NCBI GenBank assembly: GCA_943327025.2
Contig: CALPVO020000153.1
Span: forward strand, 1-5,933
DNA length: 5,933 bases
Direction of reading: 5' to 3'
Source of the DNA: Janthinobacterium lividum
GTDB taxonomy: Bacteria > Pseudomonadota > Gammaproteobacteria > Steroidobacterales > Steroidobacteraceae
A program made the translations under genes and the position numbers. The notes under the pieces are model-generated. The model worked only from the letters and a program-made list of their open reading frames with translations, searched no databases and was not told the origin of the DNA. Shown here in pieces: positions 1 through 5,933 of the stretch; position 1 is the first letter of the stretch; each line of letters opens with the position of its first letter.

Positions 1-630
1 CTCACCGGCGGTGGCCAGAAGTTCTTCTGTCCCGGCTGGGACCTGAAGGCTGCGGCTGAAGGCGAGGCGCCGGACTCGGATTACGGCGTAGGCGGCTTCG
101 GCGGCCTGCAGGAACTGCCGGGGCTGAACAAGCCCGTCATCGCGGCCGTGAACGGCATCGCTTTCGGTGGTGGCTTCGAACTGATGATCTCCGCCGACAT
201 CATCATCGCCGCCGAGCACGCCACGTTCGCGCTGCCCGAAATCAATTCGGGCACGGTGGCGGACGCCGCCACCATCAAGTTGCCGCGGCGCATTCCGTAC
301 CATGTGGCCATGGAGATGCTCTTCACGGGCCGCCGGTTCGACACCACCGAGGCCAAGCACTGGGGCTTGGTGAACGAAGTGGTGCCGGCAGACCAGCTCA
401 TGACGCGGGCGCGTGAAGTGGCGGACCAACTCGCCGCCGGGCCGCCGCTGGTGTTTGCCTGCATCAAGGAAATCTCCCGCGAGACCGCGCATCTGCCGGT
501 GCAGCAGGCCTTCGACCTGGTGACCAAGCGCAAGCTGCCCACGGTGGACCGCCTCTACTCCAGCGAAGACCAGAAGGAAGGCGCCCGCGCTTTCGCCGAG
601 AAGCGTTCGCCGGTGTGGCAGGGGAAATAA
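1..630 (+). CDS. caiD: Crotonase-family protein, CaiD-like (carnitinyl-CoA dehydratase / enoyl-CoA hydratase), 5' end missing
   Basis: The reading frame is open from base 1 to the TAA at 628-630, giving 209 residues; compared with CaiD (about 261 residues) roughly 51 N-terminal residues lie outside the window. CaiD interconverts crotonobetainyl-CoA and carnitinyl-CoA in the cytoplasm, and related crotonases hydrate other enoyl-CoAs. The visible part begins in the first oxyanion-hole segment (KFFCPGWDLKAAAEGEAP, residues 7-24), nearly identical to what I recall of E. coli CaiD. The GGGFE segment carries Glu at residue 60 (codon 178-180) and ALPE carries Glu at residue 80 (codon 238-240). These two are spaced exactly like the catalytic pair Glu144/Glu164 of mitochondrial enoyl-CoA hydratase, so it should be active. 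The C-terminus FAEKRSPVWQGK is typical of the family. One oddity is the segment after the second Glu: it reads GTVADAATIKLP, one residue shorter than in E. coli CaiD and without its Gly-Gly. The fold is certain; the exact substrate is not. Confidence 0.88.
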   Translation, partial: LTGGGQKFFCPGWDLKAAAEGEAPDSDYGVGGFGGLQELPGLNKPVIAAVNGIAFGGGFELMISADIIIAAEHATFALPEINSGTVADAATIKLPRRIPYHVAMEMLFTGRRFDTTEAKHWGLVNEVVPADQLMTRAREVADQLAAGPPLVFACIKEISRETAHLPVQQAFDLVTKRKLPTVDRLYSSEDQKEGARAFAEKRSPVWQGK

Positions 631-651
631 GACCACGGGTTCCTTTTCTAG

Positions 652-2193
652 CTAGGCCATTCCTCCTGTTTGCATAGCGCCTTCCACGAGCTCGCCGAGG
701 AATCTGGCGAAAGGCCCGATATCTCCCTCGACACTGGCGGATTCCAGCGCTCCCAAGTAGACGGTACGTCTTTCAACCGGAATGATTGTCCACGGGTACC
801 CTCCCGAGGCGAACATGAGGTTCATGAGAAAGCGCCCCATGCGTCCATTCCCATCCATATAGGGGTGAATGTAGACGAACATGAAATGCCCGAGGACGGC
901 ACGCACCGCGGGTGAGGTTTCTTGCTCAAGCAACTCGAAGAGGACGGGCATCAGCTCGCGCACCGCATGGCTGTCGGGCGGTGTGTGCTTCGAGTGCCTG
1001 ATGAAAACCTGGCCGTTCCGATATCCCGCCAAATCCTCGGCTTTGAGAATGCCAGCCATGACGCTCGGCGCGAACAGTTCGCGGTACCAAACGACGTGGT
1101 CGTCGTCGGCGACGCGAGCAGCCGATTCGCCGGCGAGAACTCTCCGTATGCTTCTCTCTACCGCCTGGAACGCCTGCCAATAGCCGCGAGCAGCGAGCGC
1201 ATCGCGGTGTTGCTGGTCATTCCTGTCGGCATCGGGGTTCCAGTTTCCACTGCGCACCTTGTCGATCAGCGCGGCGCTGACCTTGTAGCCTTCAATGGAG
1301 AGTGAGTTGTAGGCATCGTTGACGTAGATCTCCCCGAGCTGGCGCAGGTAGAGGGCGGCACTCGGGATGCGTCTTGGTGCCGCAGGGAAGGTCCGCAGAA
1401 CCTCTTCCCGCATGCGCGCCCAATTCAGGCGCAAGCGGCTGACGAAGGGGGATACTTGGCGCGCGCTGAACGCTATCTCCGACGGCTGCTCGAACGGGTC
1501 GGATTCCGTGACCGTGTATCCGGCCGTCCGCATCGCACCGAGGATGTCGTCGGCAAGCCGCTGACGCCCGACGTTGCGAAAAGCGCCTGCCAGGCGACCG
1601 GCGACCGTACTGTGTCCGCCCGCCAGCAATCGTCTGAGCAGCTCCGACGCATCGGGAACCATCCCCAAAGCTGCCCGCATCTCGATGGGTTGCGCGGTGA
1701 ACTGCGCCGGCGAACAGGCCACCAGCGCTGATGGCAGGGTGTAAACCCGGACCCCCGCCTTTGTCTCGCGGCTGGTGTCATGCGGCAATTCCAGGCGGAC
1801 ATCGAAAACCGAGGTGTCGTGAAGCAGCGCGGTAGGCTTGTTGTTGCCGCGCGGTGAACGGATCAGCAGCTGGCGTGGCACTGTCCAGTTGCCCACCTGC
1901 AGGCGGATGGACTGCTCCGGACTGACGCACCAGTCTTCTCCAAAGCGTTCTTCCAGATAGGAAGCGCAGAACGCCCAGAAGGACGCAAACCACGAGGTGC
2001 TTTCACCCTGGGGCTCTTCTGGTCGAGACAGGATGTACCAGCCCTTCATCACTTCACGGATGAAGCCTGCCCGAATGAGCCGTTCGCGATGGGTCCGGGA
2101 CAAATCGCCTGCGCGCAGCGCGACGTGCCCGGTGTCCTGCAGGAATTTCAGGGCCGCGAGCGAAGCAGCGAGTTTGTCGGCTGGCGTGACCAT
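652..2193 (-). CDS. Fic-family AMP-transferase with N-terminal AbiEi-like winged-helix region
   Basis: A 513-residue protein. Fic enzymes transfer AMP (sometimes another nucleotide part) to hydroxyl side chains of target proteins. The complete catalytic motif HPYMDGNGRMGR lies at residues 443-454, with the catalytic His443, the metal-binding Asp447, and Asn449/Arg451/Arg454 for phosphate binding; Tyr replaces the usual Phe. A helix N-terminal to it contains SLSIEG (297-302), matching the inhibitory motif [S/T]xxxE[G/N], so Glu301 should block ATP and make this a self-inhibited class II Fic protein. Residues about 9-58 (containing DLSRTHRERLIRAGF and GWYILSRP) resemble the winged-helix DNA-binding part of AbiEi-type antitoxins, and residues up to about 235 are not Fic domain. 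No signal peptide or membrane segment is seen. I chose the ATG at 2193, whose first residues (MVTPADKL) look like those of relatives as I remember them; a TTG at 2229 would add 12 residues. Neither start has a clear ribosome binding site. No separate antitoxin gene adjoins it. The target is unknown. Confidence 0.85.
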   Translation of the reverse strand: MVTPADKLAASLAALKFLQDTGHVALRAGDLSRTHRERLIRAGFIREVMKGWYILSRPEEPQGESTSWFASFWAFCASYLEERFGEDWCVSPEQSIRLQVGNWTVPRQLLIRSPRGNNKPTALLHDTSVFDVRLELPHDTSRETKAGVRVYTLPSALVACSPAQFTAQPIEMRAALGMVPDASELLRRLLAGGHSTVAGRLAGAFRNVGRQRLADDILGAMRTAGYTVTESDPFEQPSEIAFSARQVSPFVSRLRLNWARMREEVLRTFPAAPRRIPSAALYLRQLGEIYVNDAYNSLSIEGYKVSAALIDKVRSGNWNPDADRNDQQHRDALAARGYWQAFQAVERSIRRVLAGESAARVADDDHVVWYRELFAPSVMAGILKAEDLAGYRNGQVFIRHSKHTPPDSHAVRELMPVLFELLEQETSPAVRAVLGHFMFVYIHPYMDGNGRMGRFLMNLMFASGGYPWTIIPVERRTVYLGALESASVEGDIGPFARFLGELVEGAMQTGGMA

Positions 2194-2318
2194 GGCATTT
2201 CGTGCAATCGCAGGGGACCAGGAACCCAATTTCCATTTCTAGGTTTTTATGCTACGCGGTTTTTAGGGTTTCCTGCTTATTTTTTCGCGGGGCGAGGTGG
2301 CAGGGGAGATAAGGGCTG
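2194..2318. other. AT-rich intergenic region upstream of the fic gene
   Basis: This is the 125-base gap between the lipoprotein stop and the fic ATG. Bases 2221-2290 contain 29 G+C of 70, far below the roughly 60% of the flanking genes, with runs of T and A near 2243-2248, 2260-2264 and 2280-2286. It probably carries the promoter of fic, but I found no convincing -35/-10 pair. No terminator hairpin for the lipoprotein gene and no credible small gene are visible. Confidence 0.5.
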
Positions 2319-2828
2319 CTATTGGTTAGGCTGGCGTCGATATTGGATATCTACCCACAGACTGGTCGTGGAATCCGACTCTGTTTCTACATTCTCGGCA
2401 AAATACAGGCGGTACCGCCCCTCTGCCGTGAAGACTGGTTCCGAGACGCTATCGGTCGATCCGGATCTTTGGCCTTGCAGCACGGCGGGTCTGAAGTAGA
2501 TTCCATGCCCGGTGCGGTAGGCTGGAAATTGCCTAGATGTTGTCGTAGCCATGTGCCCGACCACATAAAGCCAAGTGCCGTCGGGACGCTTGACGGCCCA
2601 GTTGCCGAGCGATCTCCACTTGGCGCATAAAGGAACTACCGAGTTCGGTGTCACAGTCAGAGTTGTTGGAGCGCAGACTTCACTCGGTTTCGAGAGTCTG
2701 TTGTAAATAGTGCCGTTGACTCCGCACGCAGAAAGCATCGTTCCAGCGGCCAGCAGGATTGCCACGCGTAGCGAGTTTTCAAGGCAGGCGCTGCTTTGAA
2801 TTTTCGGCTCCCCTGTGTTGCTCGTCAT
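2319..2828 (-). CDS. Small predicted lipoprotein of unknown function
   Basis: A 169-residue protein with a lipoprotein signal: a 21-residue N-region, the hydrophobic stretch VAILLAAGTM (22-31), then the lipobox LSAC with Cys35 as the predicted lipidated residue. The product should therefore be anchored in the outer or inner membrane facing the periplasm. The ATG at 2828 was chosen because it places the signal peptide at the N-terminus and has AGAAG 7 bases upstream; the longer open frame to 2966 would bury the signal and run into the upstream gene. The mature part has two more cysteines (52 and 68) that could form a disulfide. Its second half is rich in aromatic and alternating residues (for example GRYRLYFAENVE), suggesting beta-strands. 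I do not recognise a family. It lies 52 bases after the cysteine-cluster gene and its GC is lower: 28/60 at 2341-2400 and 64/120 at 2641-2760, against 37/60 in a sampled purD stretch (4741-4800). Confidence 0.65.
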   Translation of the reverse strand: MTSNTGEPKIQSSACLENSLRVAILLAAGTMLSACGVNGTIYNRLSKPSEVCAPTTLTVTPNSVVPLCAKWRSLGNWAVKRPDGTWLYVVGHMATTTSRQFPAYRTGHGIYFRPAVLQGQRSGSTDSVSEPVFTAEGRYRLYFAENVETESDSTTSLWVDIQYRRQPNQ

Positions 2829-2880
2829 GGGGCGGCTTCTAGGTAGCTTCGTCTCTGGAAAATTGAATGCCACCGCCACG

Positions 2881-3525
2881 TCAGCATCCAGTATGGTCAA
2901 ACGCCCGCGCCGCATCCACCACGGCGCGCGCCAGTTCTGCCGCCGCCCGGCCTTTCGCATTCCCATTCAAGAATACCGCGTGCGCTTTCAGTGCCAAACC
3001 CGCGATGGCTATCGGCGCTACCGGAAAATGGAACCCCGGTACTTCTCGCGCTTCGCCCTGCAGGAACGCCGCTGTCGCTTGAATGGCTTCGTGCACCGCC
3101 AAGTCTTCAGCCGAGGCATAACTGAAACGCCAGAGGCGAACTCTTTCGTCGATCAGTGGCTTGTCCTTGCCCGCGGAAGCGATGCCCGCGGCGGTGAAGA
3201 TGCGGCAGTCGAAATCGCGGCAGGTCTGCGGGCGCTGCGCGTACACGCGGCACTGCCGCTTCACCAGCATGGGGCAGGTGCCGTCTTCGCGGTAGCCCAT
3301 GTAGCGCAAGCCTTCGGGGGCGTCTTCAGGTTCCAGCAGCAGCCACGCCGGCACCAGGGGTACCAGGGCTTCGTCTTCGGCACGCAGTGCCACGGGCCAG
3401 TGCGAACTGCAGCAGCCCACGCAGTCGCCGCAAGGCACGTCGGTGCCCGCAGTACCGCCGCGCAGCACCGCCTGCATTTGCTGCAGCCAGGTGCCGAAGT
3501 CGCCGGCGTCGAGGGGTTCGTTCAA
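2881..3525 (-). CDS. YkgJ-family cysteine-cluster protein (putative Zn/Fe-binding)
   Basis: A 214-residue cytoplasmic protein if it starts at the TTG at 3523-3525. It has eight ordered cysteines. The first four form a CxxCxxCC cluster (CGDCVGCC, Cys32, 35, 38, 39); the others are Cys84, 92, 102 and 107, in the context CPMLVKRQC...RPQTCRDFDC. This is the pattern of the YkgJ/UPF0153 family, thought to bind zinc or an iron-sulfur cluster; no enzymatic role is established. The C-terminal third is alanine-rich and probably helical. The TTG start overlaps the TGA of the upstream membrane-protein gene by 4 bases (TTGA), a usual sign of translational coupling. An ATG at 3639 would lengthen it by 38 residues but overlap that gene by 118 bases, so I rejected it. 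It is the third gene of the MAPEG operon. Confidence 0.8.
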   Translation of the reverse strand: MNEPLDAGDFGTWLQQMQAVLRGGTAGTDVPCGDCVGCCSSHWPVALRAEDEALVPLVPAWLLLEPEDAPEGLRYMGYREDGTCPMLVKRQCRVYAQRPQTCRDFDCRIFTAAGIASAGKDKPLIDERVRLWRFSYASAEDLAVHEAIQATAAFLQGEAREVPGFHFPVAPIAIAGLALKAHAVFLNGNAKGRAAAELARAVVDAARAFDHTGC

Positions 3526-3812
3526 GCCTTCTCGCTCTTTCGCGTCAGCAGATAGAGAAGCGGGCCGAAAGAACCGAACGCGAGCGTGGCCGCAATCCAC
3601 GGCCACACGTTGCGGCCCATGGCTTTGGCGTCCTGCCACATCCAGACCATCACCAGCGACAGCGCGATGACGAGGTCGACGAAGATTTGCGTGGAAGCGA
3701 GGCTGCCCAAGGGCGAAAGGAAGATGCCCACGAAGCCATGTTCCCGCAGGGCGAATGCTGACAGCGTCCCGAACAACACGAGCACGACGACGAGCAAAGG
3801 TTTCTTTGGCAT
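3522..3812 (-). CDS. Small three-helix membrane protein, DUF2834-like
   Basis: A 96-residue protein with three predicted membrane helices, about residues 5-22, 42-60 and 70-90, and a basic C-terminal tail (RKSEKA). The central part (QIFVDLVIALSLVMVWMWQD, then RNVWPW) matches my recollection of DUF2834-type proteins: a second helix starting with an Asp, a short polar loop and a Trp-rich third helix. No function is known for that family. The ATG at 3812 has GAGGT 7 bases upstream. It lies 10 bases after the MAPEG stop and overlaps the next gene by 4 bases, so all three are probably co-transcribed. Confidence 0.75.
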   Translation of the reverse strand: MPKKPLLVVVLVLFGTLSAFALREHGFVGIFLSPLGSLASTQIFVDLVIALSLVMVWMWQDAKAMGRNVWPWIAATLAFGSFGPLLYLLTRKSEKA

Positions 3813-3819
3813 GGCGGCT

Positions 3820-3824
3820 ACCTC
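3820..3824 (-). promoter_or_regulatory. Ribosome binding site of the DUF2834-like gene, overlapping the MAPEG stop codon
   Basis: On the - strand GAGGT lies 7 bases before the ATG at 3812, and its GA is part of the TGA stop of the MAPEG gene (3823-3825). Ribosomes ending on the first gene would expose or re-use this site, which supports coupled translation. Confidence 0.6.
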
Positions 3825-4248
3825 AAGCAGTTGGCAGGCTAAGGAAGAAGGCTACCCAGAGCGCCAACAACAAGACAAAGCCGGCGAGGAACGCAGGGAG
3901 GCGATGAAAGACGCGGTTGTACGTGCACTGGATGAAGGAGTGGAGATAGCGCAGCGCAACAAAGCTCCAAGCACCCTGTACCAGCCAATCGGGCGTATGG
4001 CCAAGGGCGAGCGCTGCAGCGACCAGCGTGTAGAACAACACTGGCAGTTCGAAGAGATTGCGGAAGTTGTCCGCCGCCCGGGAATCTTCAGTCAGCGCCG
4101 CCATTTGTGCCGACTGTGCGGTGGCTTGCGGGTGGATTCTCTTGCCGCGTAGTTCTGAGACGCGGCAGTAAAGCAGACGCAGTCCGACCAAGGCGACCAG
4201 TCCTACCATGGACAGGCAGGCGGCGATGAGGCTCGTACTGTTGGTCAT
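3823..4248 (-). CDS. MAPEG-family integral membrane protein
   Basis: A 141-residue protein with four predicted membrane helices, roughly residues 7-27, 66-83, 88-106 and 119-137. MAPEG proteins (membrane-associated, eicosanoid and glutathione metabolism) include microsomal glutathione transferases; bacterial members are mostly uncharacterised. The family marks are present: NFRNLFELPVLFY (61-73), carrying Arg63, Asn64 and Glu67, and the later RYLHSFIQCTYNRVFHR (100-116), similar to the family's R-x-x-H and N-R motifs. A basic loop between helices 1 and 2 (SELRGKRIHP) is also typical. The ATG at 4248 has a strong AAGGAG site (4256-4261), 7 bases upstream. It is the first gene of a three-gene operon downstream of purD. 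Glutathione-dependent activity is an inference from the family, not shown here. Confidence 0.85.
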   Translation of the reverse strand: MTNSTSLIAACLSMVGLVALVGLRLLYCRVSELRGKRIHPQATAQSAQMAALTEDSRAADNFRNLFELPVLFYTLVAAALALGHTPDWLVQGAWSFVALRYLHSFIQCTYNRVFHRLPAFLAGFVLLLALWVAFFLSLPTA

Positions 4249-4255
4249 GCGGTCA

Positions 4256-4261
4256 CTCCTT
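4256..4261 (-). promoter_or_regulatory. Strong ribosome binding site of the MAPEG gene
   Basis: AAGGAG on the - strand, 7 bases before the ATG at 4248. It fixes the start of the MAPEG gene. Confidence 0.7.
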
Positions 4262-4298
4262 ACCTAGCTAATGTCTGTTAGGCCCGATGTTAAGGAGA

Positions 4299-4323
4299 AA
4301 CCGCCAGCATGTCAGCGGCGGTT
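4299..4323 (-). terminator. Terminator-like hairpin directly after purD
   Basis: On the - strand AACCGCC pairs with GGCGGTT (7 base pairs plus a possible inner G-T) around a loop of 9-11 bases. It begins on the last base of the purD stop codon and is followed by TCTCCTT, a weak T-tract. It could partly end purHD transcription before the MAPEG operon; the poor T-tract suggests read-through is possible. Confidence 0.5.
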
Positions 4324-5612
4324 CAGCCGGCGGCTTCTTCGCGTGCAATAGCCCGGTAGCCAATATCGCGGCGCACTAGCTTGCCGGCGTAGTCCACCAC
4401 GTCCACCAGTGCGTACGCGGCTTGCTGTGCTTCGCGCACGGTGTTGCCGAGGCCCACGGCGCACATGACGCGACCACCGCTGGTGACCAGCGTTTCACCA
4501 TGCAGCGCGGTGCCGGCGTGGAACACCTTGCCGGGCAGCTTGGCTGCCGTGTCGAGCCCCGTGATGGCATCGCCCTTGCGCGGGCTTTCCGGGTAGCCGG
4601 CAGCGGCCAGCACCACGCCCACGGCAGGGCGCGGGTCCCAGTCGCAAGTCACTTGGTCCAGCTTGCCGTCGAGCCCGGCCTCGCACAGTTCGACCAAGTC
4701 GGTCTGCAGGCGGCTGAGTACCGGCTGGGTTTCCGGGTCGCCGAAGCGGCAGTTGAACTCCAGCACGTTGGGCGTGCCGTCATCCGCTACCATCAGACCT
4801 GCGTACAGGAAGCCGATGTATGGCGTGCCTTCCGCCGCAAGGCCGCGCACGGTGGGCAGGATCACTTCGTTCATCGCCCGTGCGTGAACAGCAGGCGTTA
4901 CCACGGGCGCGGGCGAATACGCGCCCATGCCGCCGGTGTTGGGGCCGGTATCGCCATCGCCCACGCGCTTGTGGTCCTGCGAGGTGGCCAGCGGCAGCAC
5001 GTGCTCGCCATCCACCATGACGATGAAGCTCGCTTCTTCGCCTTCAAGGAACTGTTCCACCACCACCGTGTCGCCAGCCGCGCCGAAGGCACCGGCGAAC
5101 ATCTCCTCGACGGTGGTGACGGCTTCTTCCTGCGTGGCGCAGATGATGACGCCCTTGCCGGCGGCGAGACCGTCCGCTTTCACCACCAATGGCGCGCGCT
5201 GTGCGCGCACCCACGCCGCATCGAAGTTGGCGCGCGTGAAGACGCCGTAAGCCGCGGTGGGAATGTGGTGGCGTTCGAGGAAACGCTTGGTGAAGGCCTT
5301 GGAGCCCTCGAGTTGTGCAGCGGCTTGGCGCGGACCAAAGCAGCGCAGGCCGGCGGCGGCGAATGCATCCACGACGCCAATGACCAAGGGCTGCTCGGGG
5401 CCGACGATGGTGAGCGCCACGCCTTCTGCGCCGGCGATGGTCACGAGACCCGGCACGTCGTCTGCGGCAACCGCCACGTTGCGGCACTTCGGCTCGGCAG
5501 CGGTGCCGGGGTTGCCGGGTGCTACCAGTACTTCGCTGACGCGCGGCGACTGGGCGAGTTTCCAGGCCAGTGCGTGTTCGCGTCCACCACCACCAATCAC
5601 CATCACTTTCAT
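4323..5612 (-). CDS. purD: Phosphoribosylamine-glycine ligase (GAR synthetase)
   Basis: A complete 429-residue protein of the usual length. It joins glycine to 5-phosphoribosylamine using ATP to form glycinamide ribonucleotide, the second step of de novo purine synthesis, in the cytoplasm. The N-terminal domain has GGGGREHALAW (7-17), PGNPGT (32-37) and VGPEQPL (70-76). The ATP-grasp part has LEGSKAFTKRFL (101-112), KADGLAAGKGV (145-155), the stretch DTGPNTGGMGAYSP (221-234) and the family signature RFGDPETQ (289-296). The C-terminal domain is intact to residue 429. The ATG at 5612 has AGGAA (5621-5625) 8 bases upstream. It follows purH by 63 bases on the same strand, the common purHD arrangement in proteobacteria, so one transcript is likely. 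No missing residues or frameshift are seen. Confidence 0.97.
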   Translation of the reverse strand: MKVMVIGGGGREHALAWKLAQSPRVSEVLVAPGNPGTAAEPKCRNVAVAADDVPGLVTIAGAEGVALTIVGPEQPLVIGVVDAFAAAGLRCFGPRQAAAQLEGSKAFTKRFLERHHIPTAAYGVFTRANFDAAWVRAQRAPLVVKADGLAAGKGVIICATQEEAVTTVEEMFAGAFGAAGDTVVVEQFLEGEEASFIVMVDGEHVLPLATSQDHKRVGDGDTGPNTGGMGAYSPAPVVTPAVHARAMNEVILPTVRGLAAEGTPYIGFLYAGLMVADDGTPNVLEFNCRFGDPETQPVLSRLQTDLVELCEAGLDGKLDQVTCDWDPRPAVGVVLAAAGYPESPRKGDAITGLDTAAKLPGKVFHAGTALHGETLVTSGGRVMCAVGLGNTVREAQQAAYALVDVVDYAGKLVRRDIGYRAIAREEAAG

Positions 5613-5630
5613 GGGTCTATTTCCTGCGAA

Positions 5631-5652
5631 GGCTGTCCGGCAGCGAACAGCC
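5631..5652 (-). other. Intercistronic RNA hairpin between purH and purD
   Basis: On the - strand the 22 bases fold into a stem of 9 pairs (GGCTGTTCG with CGGACAGCC, one T-G wobble) closed by a four-base loop, CTGC. It ends 5 bases before the purD ribosome binding site (5621-5625). No T-tract follows, so it is not a normal terminator. It might protect or mark a processing point of the purHD message, or tune purD translation; this is inference. Confidence 0.55.
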
Positions 5653-5675
5653 GTGGGAGTGGGGTTTACTAAAGC

Positions 5676-5933
5676 TTAGTGGCGGAAGTGGCGTACGCCA
5701 GTGAACACCATGGCCATGCCATGTTCATCAGCCGCAGCGATCACTTCGTCGTCGCGCATGGAGCCACCCGGCTGGATGACGGCTGCGATGCCGTATTCCG
5801 CGGCCACGTCGAGACCATCGCGGAACGGGAAGAAGGCATCGCTGGACATGACTGCGCCCTTCACCTCGAGCTTCTCGTCAGCGGCCTTCATGGCGGCAAT
5901 GCGGCTGGAGACCACGCGGCTCATTTGGCCTGC
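5676..5933 (-). CDS. purH: C-terminal end of bifunctional AICAR transformylase / IMP cyclohydrolase, cut by window edge
   Basis: The open frame enters from the right edge and ends at TAA (5676-5678), giving 85 residues. PurH carries out the last two steps to IMP: formyl transfer to AICAR (C-terminal domain) and ring closure (N-terminal domain, outside the window). The visible part begins with AGQMSRV and contains [50 protein letters not shown] and the ending FTGVRHFRH, which closely match the end of E. coli PurH. The Met codon at 5922-5924 is internal, not a start, because the frame continues upstream with family-typical residues (AGQ). It lies upstream of purD in the same direction. Confidence 0.95.
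   Translation of the reverse strand, partial: AGQMSRVVSSRIAAMKAADEKLEVKGAVMSSDAFFPFRDGLDVAAEYGIAAVIQPGGSMRDDEVIAAADEHGMAMVFTGVRHFRH

Noticed and set aside
81..542. A 153-codon - strand open frame opposite the CaiD-like gene
   Set aside because: It is a mirror of a strongly conserved crotonase frame, with low-complexity Ser/Ala/Pro content.
648..655. Palindrome CTAGCTAG between caiD and fic
   Set aside because: It is only 8 bases long, with no loop or T-tract, so it is not a terminator; such a short palindrome can occur by chance.
2194..2229. Longer Fic start (TTG at 2229, adding 12 residues)
   Set aside because: TTG is rarer, the site lacks a well-spaced ribosome binding sequence, and the ATG at 2193 agrees better with remembered relatives. 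It remains possible.
2829..2966. Longer version of the lipoprotein starting at 2966
   Set aside because: It would place the lipoprotein signal at about residue 68 and overlap the cysteine-cluster gene by 86 bases; the start at 2828 gives a proper signal peptide.
2815..3555. A 246-codon + strand open frame opposite the cysteine-cluster gene
   Set aside because: The opposite strand encodes a clear YkgJ-type protein with all eight cysteines; this frame has no domain-like features.
4265..4293. Possible promoter for the MAPEG operon: TTAACA (- strand, 4288-4293) and TAGCTA (4265-4270), 17 bases apart
   Set aside because: The -10 match is poor (2 of 6) and the transcript start would fall inside the ribosome binding site at 4256-4261.
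4422..5672. A 416-codon open frame on the + strand, opposite purD
   Set aside because: It lies almost wholly antisense to intact purD, has no recognisable family, and is His/Ala/Arg-rich as expected from a GC-rich complementary frame.
5668..5680. Short inverted repeat (ACTAA/TTAGT) at the purH stop
   Set aside because: It is a five-pair AT-rich stem with a three-base loop, too weak to call a functional structure.

Overview
The window comes from a GC-rich proteobacterial chromosome. The evidence is a purH-purD pair, a CaiD-like crotonase, and MAPEG and YkgJ-type genes. A gammaproteobacterium of the Xanthomonadales kind or a betaproteobacterium would fit, but the sequence alone does not settle this. 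Only the first gene is on the + strand; all six others are on the - strand.

Positions 1-630 hold the last 209 codons of a crotonase-fold protein closely resembling carnitinyl-CoA dehydratase (CaiD). It converges on a 513-residue Fic protein (652-2193, -), with only 21 bases between the two stop codons. The Fic protein has an intact AMP-transferase motif, its own inhibitory motif, and a long N-terminal part that looks like a winged-helix, AbiEi-type module. Upstream of it is an AT-rich gap (2194-2318), then a small orphan lipoprotein gene (2319-2828, -) of visibly lower GC.

A compact - strand operon follows, read from right to left: a MAPEG membrane protein (4248-3823), a three-helix DUF2834-like membrane protein (3812-3522), and a YkgJ-type cysteine-cluster protein (3525-2881). 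The first two are 10 bases apart, with the ribosome binding site of the second lying over the stop of the first. The last two overlap by 4 bases (TTGA).

The right end is de novo purine synthesis: the C-terminus of purH (5676-5933, cut by the window edge) followed by complete purD (4323-5612). A strong hairpin lies between them, just before the purD ribosome binding site, and a moderate terminator-like hairpin starts at the purD stop.

Most of the window is ordinary housekeeping DNA. The most distinctive items are the AbiEi-like/Fic fusion, the orphan lipoprotein with its AT-rich flank, and the purH-purD intercistronic hairpin. I see no clear evidence of a wholly new system, and no tRNA, rRNA, CRISPR array, IS element or attachment site.
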